Positions 33,515-43,553 of a stretch of DNA of 64,000 bases are shown here, piece by piece. This DNA is from Thermothelomyces thermophilus ATCC 42464 (taxonomy: Eukaryota; Ascomycota; Sordariomycetes; Sordariales; Chaetomiaceae). Positions within the stretch are counted from its first letter, which is position 1. Each line of letters opens with the position of its first letter. The notes below the pieces were generated by a model. That model did no database searches and was not told where the DNA came from. It worked only from the letters and a program-made list of their open reading frames with translations. Position numbers and translations under genes: made by a program. The stretch lies in the NCBI RefSeq assembly GCF_000226095.1, contig NC_016477.1, positions 2,914,001-2,978,000 of the forward strand, given 5' to 3'.

Positions 33515-34507
33515 CTAAGCGACGGAACGTTCCTCTTCAAAGCTGCCACTGCCCGCTCGCTTCCGCTTGCGACTCCGTTCCACCAAAGGGCCCCAGAAAT
33601 AGATACTATACGGTTCCACAAGCTCGGGGAGCAGGGCCCTAACTAACCGCTCTCGTAAGCCAAGTATTGGAAAGACCTTAACTTTTCTCACCGAGATGTC
33701 CATTCCGGACTTGCTGTCTTTAGAGTCCGGGCCTTCGTATGGAAACATGAAGCGTCTGAGGAATGTCGCTATCACGACGGCGGTGTATACGACGAAGTTC
33801 GCGCTCTCGCCCTCGCCCTGGTGGGTAATGATTTGCCCGGTAACATCGTAGAACGGGGTGTCGGCATTCGTGTGAGCCACCGGCCGCTGGAAGAGCGGGG
33901 CTGGCGTGAAGACGGGGGGCGTCAATGACGTTTCCTTGTAGAAGTGCGCTTGCGCCATGGCGAGCAGAGTCGCAACAATGTGAGGATCGCGGTCGGCATC
34001 TGCAGGGGCGACCAATTTCGACCGCAGCCGCTCCCTAGGGACATACGCCAGAACCGACGCGCTTAAGATGGTCGAGGCAGAGCCGTCGGTGCTGCTGCTC
34101 GTCCATAGAGACGAAACGTAAACCGCTTTATTGAAGACTCTTTCCCCAAAGTAGAGCTTCAGTCTTGCATCAGTCTGGGGCTTGTGCAATGTAGCAGGAA
34201 AGAAGGTCGCCATAACATGCTCCATCGCCTCTAAGGCTCTCTCAGGCAGGGTGTCCCACGATAAAAGCGTATCCAGGTTCAATATCAGCGCTTTAGCCAT
34301 TTCGGATGGCTTGGGCGGTACGCTTAGTTTCTGCTCGAGGAACGGCCGCGTGATAGCAGGCTGCTCCCAGAAGCGTGCGCCAAGCACCCGAGAATGGTTA
34401 TAGGTCCAGTAGGGCGGTAGAACGAAGAGACGAGGCTCCCGGCGTATTATGTCGGCGAGCGAGCCGGGTGCGGCCAGTGTAGTAACCGTTGAACGTTGTT
34501 CGGGCAT
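33515..34507 (-). CDS. Intact 330-aa ascomycete protein of unknown function
   Basis: A clean single-exon frame of 331 codons with GC-rich codon use and no TAA/TAG interruption. The open frame begins 26 codons further upstream, but only with TTG; the ATG at 34,507 (MPEQRSTV, context GCAAAG) is the first credible start. Blocks such as FVLPPYWTYNHSRVLGARFW, LDTLLSWDTLPERALEAMEH, YFGERVFNKAVYVSS and VAPADADRDPHIVATLLAMA recall a family of uncharacterised ascomycete proteins; I know of no function for it. No signal peptide or membrane segment; the C terminus is basic (RSRKRKR). It is the longest intact gene of the window, between a broken bZIP gene and non-coding DNA. Confidence 0.75.
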   Translation of the reverse strand: MPEQRSTVTTLAAPGSLADIIRREPRLFVLPPYWTYNHSRVLGARFWEQPAITRPFLEQKLSVPPKPSEMAKALILNLDTLLSWDTLPERALEAMEHVMATFFPATLHKPQTDARLKLYFGERVFNKAVYVSSLWTSSSTDGSASTILSASVLAYVPRERLRSKLVAPADADRDPHIVATLLAMAQAHFYKETSLTPPVFTPAPLFQRPVAHTNADTPFYDVTGQIITHQGEGESANFVVYTAVVIATFLRRFMFPYEGPDSKDSKSGMDISVRKVKVFPILGLRERLVRALLPELVEPYSIYFWGPLVERSRKRKRAGSGSFEEERSVA

Positions 34508-35774
34508 CTTTGCGTGTTTCAGTTGTAGGCTCGCTCTGGACAACAGTCCGCGTCGTGTCGATGGATGCGATGTAAATGTAGACAAAGGGACGGCACTGGC
34601 AGACGATATAAGGGTTCATGACACCTTTTGGAGTGAGACTAGAGGAATATCTTGGGAGGGTTGTCGCTCATGTACACATGGCTGGGGGCGGCCCAGCCAC
34701 CTGCAGGGAGGTCACGACGGCTAGGGGGAGGTATATTATTTGAGAGGGGCGTGAGGGTTCCCGAATGGCGCCCACACAGTTCTGCGTGCTCCGATCCCCT
34801 AACCTCTGGCCTCAGGGTTCTAGGCAAGCCCCCTTCTTCAGGCTTAACGCCATGGTTGCCGTGCACGCAGCTGATCGACACCACCTGTTAACACAAAATT
34901 GCCGCTTCGAACGCCTCAGTGTGAGCTGTGTTCCGTCCCTTGCCACGGCTATCCATCCGCAACCTGGCTGTATCGTTCTGTTCCTCCCTATGGCTGTTGT
35001 TCTGTGGCTCCATGCTAATAACCAAAAACCCATCCTCACTCCGAAACGTTTTCATCTCACTAAAATTTAACGTCGTCCGGCAAAGATCTGCCAACCCATG
35101 CCCCTTCGCTTGGTTTGCACGAGCCTTGGGATGTATACCTTAATGCCTTGATGCCTTAATAACTGAGCTGCTAGCAGGGTATGATCCACCCCGTGCAAGG
35201 CCCCTGGCTTTGGATGCATGTGGCAAGCATCGATACACCCGGGCGTGCCCAGATATAGGGCGTGGCACCATTGGTATTGTCACTCCTGTGGTTAAGAGGA
35301 GCTGGCCTCTCCGGCTCTACAGGCGGCTTGCGAGGGCTAAGCCGATACGACGATGAGCCTCGGTCAGGGGTGATCCAACCGGGAGAGCCCGCAAAGGAAG
35401 GTCGCAACGCGGGCCCTAACAGGGGGAGGGTGTGAGGCAAACTCGACATAGCCTCGATATGACCTGGCGGCTCGCGAGGGCTCAGCCGTAGGATGAAGGG
35501 GCTGACGACGGGCAGATTAGGGTTGCGATTCGTGGCTCTAACAGCATGCTGCGGAAGCCGCCTTTTCTGGCGTGAAGCAACGCTGTATGATGGGGTTACA
35601 TTGACAAGGAGGCGGACGCGGCCCCTAGGAATGCCGACGGCACAAGGTTAGTGTTTACGTATGCGGCAGCTCGGTAAGGGGCCCTCTACCTTGCGGTTAG
35701 TAATTACGGCTGCATAGACAACGAAGAGGAAGGAGCCCGGTCCATGCAGCTACTACAGCGGCTGAGCCAGCCAG
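34508..35774. other. No supported gene
   Basis: Promoter side of the 330-aa gene followed by unremarkable DNA. Open frames of 60-101 codons overlap on both strands (34,639-35,143) and show nothing recognisable. Confidence 0.4.
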
Positions 35775-36129
35775 GTGCCCGAGGTTGGGTGTGTAATGAG
35801 ACCCTTCACAGCCCAGCACGTTGCTCAGGAGCGCGTAGGAGTCAATATACGCCTGCGCGGGAACTCGGACTCGGCAACCAAGCAAGAGCTGAATCAGCAG
35901 AACTCAGCCTCCCACAACGGGGACATTCTACCAGCGGAATCCGGACCGACCACGGACACCACCATCGAAGCTTCGTAGATAGTCAAAAAAGGTACTAAAC
36001 CAGACGTCAGCACTAAGCCTCAAAATGAGGTGAAAATCACAGAAGGAACCCACGACGTCTCGTTTGAAGCGAGCGCGCTCTTAGCTGCGCCTTCACTGAA
36101 GAATGGGTCAAAGGCGAACGGGGAGTGAT
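35775..36129 (+). pseudogene. Possible small unknown gene, one TAG
   Basis: A plus frame of 118 codons with a single TAG (35,976) ends at a TGA near 36,127. The product is hydrophilic and Ser/Thr/Asn-rich (QELNQQNSASHNGDILPAES, TKPDVSTKPQNEVKITEGTH). No domain. Listed because the only break is of the CpA type. Confidence 0.3.
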
Positions 36130-36648
36130 TTGAGAATGAGAAAGCAACGGCGATGGCGGTTTATAGACTTAAATTATCACTTTAGCACTTTAAAAGCCGG
36201 GTTCACCTTGACCATAAGGTCTGATTTGCATTCTAAGCAACCATAGCGGTATGGTCCCCTCAGGAGGATACTACAAGTCGGGGAGGAGACATTCTCACGG
36301 CATTGAAATGTCCGCTCTTCCAATATCACACTGCCCTTCCTGCTTCCTGAGCCAAGTCAGAAGAACCATTTAAAATTACACGGGGTAAAGTCATCCCTAG
36401 GACTTCCGACGAACGGATTAGAACTATCTGGCTTTTCTTGTCTTATCTGTTGCCCCTCCTTAACTGTGACCCAAGCGAGGTTAGGTCGTTTATAATGTTC
36501 TGATACTCGATCCAGTCTTTATACGGCATTGGAAAAAGGGGGATGTACATTATGATATTCCGTATTATATTCTATGGGAGCTGCTGCGATATTTCGCTGT
36601 ATATGTATGGCCAGTACATCTAAACCTCCCCGTCTATAACCGCCTACC
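36130..36648. other. No gene seen
   Basis: AT-leaning DNA 3' of the UTP5 remnant; no open frame worth noting. Confidence 0.5.
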
Positions 36649-38020
36649 CTACTTCCGTTTTGAAATCTTCGCCGACGTCCTGCGGACCTTGGCTGGCGGC
36701 TGAGCCTCTTTATCCTCGCTCTCTTCTTCCTCTTCGTCCTCCTCTACGTCGTCGTAGTCGACCTTGTCCTTATCGAGTGATTCTGCGTCCGCTAACTCCT
36801 CCTCTATGTCCCCCTTAAATTCCTCCTCCGACTCTTCCTCGGAATCTGAGATTACCGCTGTCCCGGCAGGGAAGTCGTTATCGTCGTCTACAACGCCCCC
36901 GGCGGCCGTCCTATTGGTGAGAGCGCCCTTGCCGAGGCTCTCCTGGCCCTCGACGTAGACAATCCTAGGCTCGTCCGCGTCTTCCTCCTCCTCCTTGCTC
37001 GACTCTTCCTCCTCCCCGAGGCGACTCTGGCTAGAGCCTGCCGCTTTGATGGACTTTCGGTACTTCATCTGTGTATATAGTATGTCCAGCTTCCCCTTGA
37101 GCGCTAACAAACTGGACAAGCCCCGCGAGCGCTCCTCTAAAACGCGGCTGAGCTCGCCTAGCCGCGCGACAAGGTCTAGCTGCGAGACCAGCGCCCTGCC
37201 ATGTGCTACCAGCGTCTACTGCATCTACCTCATGAGCCCAAAGGCGCGGCCCGGCCGGCGGTGCATACGAGCCGAGAGCTTGGAGAGGAGGATGCCGGCT
37301 AGCGAGGAATCTATACGGTTGATGGTGTTTTCTATGACTTTGACATTGGTCGTCTGAAGGCAAGATTCGAGTAGGTCGGCGTCGTCTGTTCGAAGCGCTT
37401 GGTTTAGGATGGTGCCGAGCGAGGTCGCGCTGATTGGGGCCGACGGGCGCTGCTGTATCTAGAGCCGAGAATTCTAGGCGGCTGTTGCTTGGGCAGCGAA
37501 GGAAGCAGAAACATCGACAGTCGAGTTGCCCCGGACGAGGTCGCCAAATGTTAGTAATGTCGGCTCGCCGTCTGAGGCCTCCCCTCCATCCTGCATTACG
37601 GCGTCTGCGTCTGCGGCATCTTGACTTAGCTTTGACCTCGATGTATCTGACGATTTCTTTTTTTGATTTGCTGTCTTCTGTTCGCTCTCGCTCGCTCCCT
37701 CCTCGTTGTCGGAGATATCGTACTAGCTGGCGGATTCCTCCTCGATGTCGACTGTATCCGCGGAGTGTTTCGAGAGTGGCTTTGGTATCAAGCCAGTCGA
37801 GACCGATGTCCTGGTTTCGTTGATCTGCGCTTTTACGGGAACCTTTGCGCTCTGCTTTACAACTGGCTTCGCGATTGTCGCCGCGGATTTCCGCTTGGTC
37901 GATATATTTGCGATTTCGGTTTTTTTTCCCCTGGCAATGTCAAACGCTGACAAATAGGGATTCTGTACCAATTGACAACAGGTAGCTTCTAGCTGCTGAT
38001 AAGACGCTACAGGCCTGAAT
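36649..38020 (-). pseudogene. UTP5: UTP5 (WDR43-type) C-terminal copy, RIP-inactivated
   Basis: One minus frame of about 455 codons: LFRPVASYQQLE, NPYLSAFDIARGKKTE, a Ser/Lys-rich linker, then the Utp12 domain (EPTLLTFGDLVRG, SLGTILNQALRTDDADLLES, INRIDSSLAGILLSKLSARM, HRRPGRAFGLM, TLVAHGRALVSQ, LLALKGKLDILYTQMKYRKS) and a long acidic tail ending in a basic SKRK. UTP5 is a U3 snoRNP (t-UTP) subunit acting in nucleolar 18S pre-rRNA processing and is normally an essential single-copy gene, so this is probably a dead duplicate. The N-terminal WD40 propeller is absent; a pogo transposon lies 520 bp upstream. Five TAG codons, two of them at Trp sites of the GLM-W-MQ-W-TLVAHG motif. Confidence 0.88.
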
Positions 38021-38537
38021 AGATCGAATGTACTTAACTAATACAGCAAAAAATTTCAAAAACTACAGCTAAACTTTTTTTTCGAGCCGTTTGCATTTTG
38101 GCGCTACCAAGCCTTGATAATCCTATCTTTCAGCTATAGATTGAATGTAGCTTATAAGCGTTGTCCTACCTCGCCAGCTTGTGGCTGAACTAAGATCATA
38201 TGATAGAGCCCCGGCTATAACTTGTCGCTTCGGCAGATAGTAAAACGCCTAGTAGGGCGAGTACAACAGTGATTAGCCAACTTGTAAGAGCTCCTGCATC
38301 CGAAGCTACGTCCCTGATTAGGCTTCTTACCCTCGTCGGGGTACAAGCTCTCTCTTGTCGAAGCTTTGTACCCTAACTTATGAAGCTTTCAGGTTGGGAG
38401 TGAGACACACTCGGTAGTAATGGTGCTTTGGACTTGAGAAACTCTAGGCCGTCCTGTAGAGTAATTCGGTTGCAACAAGGCTAACGTTCCAAGTTTAGAT
38501 AATGTTGAACAGAATTACCGTACAATATAATACAATG
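38021..38537. other. No gene seen
   Basis: Spacer between the UTP5 remnant and the transposon. A T-rich run occurs near 38,070. No trace of WD40 coding sequence could be read. Confidence 0.5.
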
Positions 38538-38539
38538 TA

Positions 38540-38581
38540 ACGTACATTATCAGCGAGTGGATCATATCAGCGAGTGGATCA
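38540..38581 (+). repeat. Left terminal inverted repeat (42 bp)
   Basis: Contains two tandem copies of the 17-mer TATCAGCGAGTGGATCA, a likely pair of transposase-binding sites. Matches the right end base for base. Confidence 0.95.
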
Positions 38582-38639
38582 ATTTTGTACGCGACGCGTC
38601 TCTTTACACCTAACACTAATTTCCTCCACTATACCTAAC

Positions 38640-40319
38640 ATGTCTGCAATTCCAGTCGAGGCTAAAGTGATTCTTGCACTTGAGGCTCTTAAAAAAGAAC
38701 CTAAGCTAAGCCTCCGGGCTGCAGCAAAGATCTATTCTGTGCCTTATACTACCCTCTATCGCCGGCGTACTGGCCGGCCTGCACGGCGCGATACAACGCC
38801 CAATTCAAAGAACCTTACCCAATCTGAGGAGGAGGCTATTGTTCAATATATTATTGAGCTATCTACGCGAGCTTTTCCACCAAGATTGAGTGGTGTGGAA
38901 GATATGGCCAACCAACTACTACGTGTACGCGACGCGCCTCCTGTCGGCAGGCTCTGGGCGCATCGATTCGTCAAACGCCAGCCAGAGCTCTGTACGCGTT
39001 ATACGCGTAGGTACGACTACCAGAGAGCCAAGTGCGAGGATCCAAAGGTCATTGGCGAGTGGTTTGCCCTCGTATGGAATACTAAGGCCAAGTACGGCAT
39101 TGTGGATGATGATATCTATAACTTCGACGAGACTGGGTTTATGATGGGCATCATCTTCGCGGGCATGGTAGTTACGACCTCGGATGGCCGTAGTAAGGCA
39201 AAGCTGGCCCAGCCTGGCAACCGGGAATGGGCAACGGTAATCCAGGGAGTCAATGCCCTTGGCTGGGCTATCCCCCCATTCATCATCTTGGCCGCGCAGT
39301 ACTACCTCGCCAACTGGTATACCGAGTGCAACCTGCCAGCCGACTGGTGCATCGCAACCACTGATAATGGCTGGACCACCAATACCGTAGGCCTGGATTG
39401 GATCAAGCACTTCGACTTCTATACAGCACCTCGTACGAAAGGCAAATACCGGTTGTTGATCCTCGACAGCCACAAGAGCCACTACTCGACCGAATTCGAG
39501 CTCCATTGCCAGCAGAACAACATTATCACGCTCTGCATGCCTCCACATTCCTCCCACCTCCTCCAGCCACTCGATGTTGGCTGCTTTGGGCCACTGAAGC
39601 AGGCGTACGGTCGCCAGGTTGAGGACTTGATTCGCGCGTATATCAACCACGTGAGCAAGCTCGAGTTCCTCTGTTCCTTTCGCGAGGCCTTTTTTGCCTC
39701 TATGACGGAGAGGAATATCCAGGGTGGCTTTGCAGGGGCTGGCCTTGTGCCGTACGATCCGGAGAGGGTGCTTTCTAAGCTAGATATCAAGCTTCGTACG
39801 CCAACACCCCCTACCTCACGGCCTAGCACTGCATAACCCTGGGTCTTCCAGACACCCCACAACCCTCGGGAAGCCGAGTTACAGTCAACGCTCATCAAGA
39901 CTCGCATTGCCAACCATTAAAATAGCTCTCCGACTTCGATGTTAGCTGCTGTAGACCAGCTTACCAAAGGTACGATAGCTGTAATGCACTAGGTGGCCCT
40001 TCTTCAGGCAGAGGTATCTTCGCTCCGCAAGGCCAACGAGGCACTAAGCAAGCGCCGGAGAGCCAAAAAAACACGTGTGCGGCTTGGGGGATTACTGTCT
40101 GTACAGGATGCATCTGATCTACTAGATCAGAAGGCCGTAGGTGGGGAGGGAGAGCAAGAAACGCAGCCGGGTGGTAGTAGTGCAGGGGAGGGTCGTACGA
40201 AGGTTCGGTGCTGTGGTGTGTGCGGCAAGCCTGGCTATAATGCCCGCACTTGCTAGGAGGTTGCAGAATCATCTGATTCAGCTGTTTCTGATGTAATTAT
40301 AGTTGGTTCCTAGTGTTGA
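38640..40319 (+). pseudogene. Pogo-type transposase, broken by five TAA/TAG codons
   Basis: The first ATG after the left repeat (38,640, MSAIPVEAK) opens a frame of 398 codons to TAA 39,834; the same frame then runs to TGA 40,317-40,319 across TAA, TAG, TAG and TAG, a total of about 559 codons, the usual family length. Residues 1-55 form the psq/CENP-B-like DNA-binding region (SLRAAAKIYSVPYTTLYRR). The catalytic triad is D163 (YNFDETGF), D276 (LLILDSHKSH) and D312 (HLLQPLDVGCFGPLK). A coiled stretch (VSSLRKANEALSKRRRAKK) and a C-terminal zinc knuckle CGVCGKPGYNARTC follow; the knuckle has Tyr where His is usual, again a C-to-T change in CpA. Every stop suits a Gln codon and no frameshift is present. 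Confidence 0.93.
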
Positions 40320-40360
40320 TGTGTTGCCATTAAGGATAGTGTTTATAGGGTAGTAGAAAC

Positions 40361-40402
40361 TGATCCACTCGCTGATATGATCCACTCGCTGATAATGTAC
40401 GT
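40361..40402 (-). repeat. Right terminal inverted repeat (42 bp)
   Basis: Exact reverse complement of 38,540-38,581, with the same duplicated 17-mer; followed by TA. Confidence 0.95.
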
Positions 40403-40404
40403 TA

Positions 40405-42087
40405 GTGACTGTTATATATAACGTACGACAAAACGTCGGACAACAACGGGCACTGGCATCTTACGGGGCTCCGTCACGGACAATAAAAAGCCTTAGCCTA
40501 GCTGTGCTTGCCAGGAGTAACTTATAGAAATACTTCGTACGCGTTATTCTCGTGTCTTAGACACTCTGTACCGGTTATTAGGAAGTTCCGTAAATAATCC
40601 AATCGCCTAAATGCTGAATTGCGAACTTCTCCTTCACTTCTGCTACTCTAGAATAGCTTTCTCTGATCGCAATGCTTTGTTGACGGTATTACGCGTTGCA
40701 TCCGGCGATTGCCGTTTTTCTCTTGTCGGGTCGGGTGGGATGTTACTCCATTCCGAGCCGTGTACTGTACGTTGTACAGCATGCATTCCTTGGGGATTTT
40801 GTTATGTTGTGTGAGCTCGTGCCAAGGGCCTGATTCAATTTAGCACGCGCGTCCAAATTTTCTGCGTTCGAGTGACTTCTGGCCTGTGGATACCAGTAGG
40901 TTCGTCCCGAACGTAGCGCATTAGGGCGCCTTGGCAGCCAGCTTCATTTCTTTGCCTACCACCACCACTACAGCAACAACGTTAGTATTGCCAGTCAGGA
41001 ATCTAGGCGCGGGAGAGCTCGCGGGAGCAGGGCGTACGTAGGGAGGAGAGTAACAGACTAGGCAGGCCAGGCGAATTGAGCTTACAGAGCGAAATCAGCG
41101 ATTTGAAGCAATTTGAGGCCATTTGAGCGCTCAATTGCACTAGGCCTTGTTGTACAGATAGATGTCGCCAGTTGTGTCCCGATTGATGTCGATAGTTACA
41201 TCTAGATTGATGGGGTAGGGAGCGCGGGAGCGTCAGGGTAAGGGATATTACTAGGGTAGTACAGGGTCGTAGTGCTAAATGTCTTCGGTGATGTGAGTTG
41301 GTGAGTCCTGTAGACATCTTGCGCGGTCGGGCTGCTACTGCACCAATTATACTTGCAGATCCTGTTATAGAGAACCTGACCTATCGACCGGACAGAGGCG
41401 TGCCAGGCTCCTGCATATTTTGACGGAGTTCTCCACAGCTATTCCGCAAGTATGATTGGTACAGTCTTTGCCGGCTATCTAGGTTAGCGTAGTTCGGGAT
41501 CGAATACCTAGTAAGATTCACGGGTACAATATTAGCGTTGTTTTACGGTCACCCCTTTGTCCTTCTGCCTTTATCCCGCTTTGCCTTTGTCCTCCTCCAC
41601 CTTTGTCCTCCTCCGCCTTTGTCCTCCTCCGCCTTTGTCCTCCTCCGCCTTTGTCCTCCTCCGCCTTTGTCCTCCTCTGCCTTTGTCCTCCTCTGCCTTT
41701 GTCCTCTTGCCAAGCCTGGCTCTGCTATTACCCGTGATCTATCAAGATGAACTAGCACCAAGGATCGGGATTGCTACCAACGGAATTATAGGTGTCTAGG
41801 TCCCGAGGACCCTGTTACCTTTTTCGCTTCCAAGGGTACGCAAGCTACGCCCCACAAAACCCATTGTATAGGCACACCTATAACGTTATTTTTCACCATG
41901 GCAGCTGTTATATCGAACCGTCTGAGGTTGACCCGCTCGGCGCTCTCGGGCTGCTCGCTCTACGGATGCACTTTGAAGTAGGGTAAAGCCCTCGAACCCG
42001 GGCGCAAAGAAGGCAACCATCCACCTTGTATGACTCTACATTTTCAATCGATCTAGCTTTCTCTGGCTTCCTCCTCTTCATCGTCCG
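40405..42087. other. No supported gene; one minisatellite
   Basis: AT-leaning spacer right of the transposon with short conflicting frames (40,611-40,814 plus; 41,003-41,317 minus) and a 16-bp minisatellite. I could not find the missing UTP5 N terminus here either. Confidence 0.45.
41583..41706 (+). repeat. 16-bp minisatellite, about 8 units
   Basis: Tandem units of GCCTTTGTCCTCCTCC with one A and a few T variants. Pyrimidine-rich on the plus strand. Confidence 0.9.
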
Positions 42088-43553
42088 ATGCAGTCATCAC
42101 CTGCCTATCATTCGGAGTCCAGGACTACCTTAGCCCAGCGGAGCCCGAAGGTATGTCTAGCGTATTGGTTTTTCTGGAAAATGCTCACTAGTGTTTCAGT
42201 TTGATGATGCACCAGCTTCTCGGTCTTCCGCGGTGCGTTAGCCGCTACCCGATCCTATCCCTCCGTTCGAGACCGACTTCAGGCGCCATGCACCGTCTGT
42301 CACAGACTTTGGCAGGGCCGCCGCGAGTCATTCCGAGTCGTCAGGACACCGTAGTACTGCGCCATCATTCAGACTCTTAACTCCGACTTCGGAGCACAGT
42401 ACTGGCTTGACGGTGTCTACTGACGATGAGGACATTGCCTGTAAACATGATGGGTACAGCTCTCCTACATGCATCTCCATTAGCCTCTACACTAACAACT
42501 TAGCAGTCCCAGCGACACTATCTCTTTACTATACGGCGCTGCAGACTACGTTGTTATCTGTAGAAGGCTGTTCCCAAACCCGAAATACGGCTGGAGTTGG
42601 TACGCTGCAGCGCTTCTATGTAAGCCGGGCTATCTATGCACTGACACTCACAAGGTGCGCTGTAGATTAGGACTCCCTTACGACGAGCGACAGGGGGTAA
42701 GAATATCAAAGGGATGATATACGGATATATCTGACGTTGTCGCAGCCTCGATTTCCATTGTTTTCGGCAAAACTTTCGCCTTTTCCGCTCTCTAATTCCG
42801 GAGCCCAGGACTGTGCTAGACCTAAAGGCCGGCTCTGGCTACTAGGCAGAGTAGGTTGCGCGATTACATCTGTGCGGGCCTGTAGCTAACAAGCTGGCAT
42901 AAGTAAGGTTGCTCTTACTAAATCCGCCGCCGTCCTTAGGATAGATAATGCGCCTGTCCAATATGCTACAGTGCCGGGTTGCCGCTTCGAGTTCCGAGAT
43001 ATTAACGGTGAATGGGAAAAAGCGCCGGAATCTTTCGATCTAATCCGTGGCAGCAAGCTTCTGGGAAATGTCCAAGATTAGGCCCAGCTGTTCCGCAGCT
43101 GCTTCAACTGTCTGGTCCGAGGCGGATTCCTCGAGCTATGCGACATGCCTTTCGCCTACAAGAGCGATGGAGCAGCAATCCCTGCTTGGAACTCGGTCTC
43201 TCAGCAGGCACACAGCCTTGGAGCCAAAATCTACCATTCGTTTGTCCTCGATCCTGGCATATACTAGCGTTATATGGCAGAGGCTGGCTTCGTGGACATT
43301 CATGAGGAATGGGAGACAGTAGAAGTGACGGAATTTGTCCTGTACGACGTCAAATGTATGCTCCTCTTGTCATGGTACATAGAAGGATTGGAACCCGGAG
43401 AGATTGAGGCACGTCGGGTGGTGTGGCGCGGCCGACTCGAGTCAGAAGCGAGCAGTGTCAAAGTCCATTAGTATGTGCCCCTTCTCCTTATAGCTGGACA
43501 TCAGCTAACCTCTTGACAGTGTGACGGCATGGGGACGAAAGCCGGTAAGGTAG
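42088..43553 (+). pseudogene. Second LaeA-like methyltransferase, RIP-inactivated
   Basis: Exon 1 (42,088-42,150, MQSSPAYHSESRTTLAQ) is followed by a 49-bp intron and a Ser/Asp-rich exon (FETDFRRHAPSVTDFGRAAA, VSTDDEDIACKHDGY). Further on come LPYDERQG (the LPNDE box), PEPRTVLDLKAGSGY (SAM motif I, decayed), CRFEFRDINGEWEKAPESFD, LFRSCFNCLVRGGFLELCDM, RYMAEAGFVDIHEEWETVEV and, after a 49-bp intron at 43,471-43,519 with GCTAACC inside, YVTAWGRKPVR at the C terminus. The order matches LaeA-like fungal methyltransferases. TAG codons lie after AGSGY and VQD, both sites where Trp is common. One or two more introns are needed in the middle and I could not place them all. Confidence 0.75.

Larger units (their letters stand above)
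38540..40402 (+). mobile_element. Pogo/Fot1-type Tc1-mariner DNA transposon, full length
   Basis: 1,863 bp bounded by perfect 42-bp terminal inverted repeats that begin ACGTACATTATC and are flanked on both sides by TA (38,538-38,539 and 40,403-40,404), the target duplication of this superfamily. It holds one transposase gene. Size, TA target, CENP-B/psq-like helix-turn-helix and DD35D catalytic core place it with fungal pogo/Fot1 elements. The gene has five in-frame TAA/TAG codons, so the copy cannot code for its own full-length transposase, but its ends look usable by a transposase acting in trans. Confidence 0.95.

Noticed and set aside
7308-40319. A reassigned genetic code in which TAA and TAG mean Gln and TGA is the only stop; the C2H2 gene and the pogo transposase would then read through to TGA.
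   Set aside because: Several TAG codons sit at conserved Trp sites (methyltransferase, glycosyltransferase, UTP5), CAA and CAG remain common in the same genes, some intact genes end in TAA, and His-to-Tyr changes follow the same CpA context. RIP explains all of this at once.
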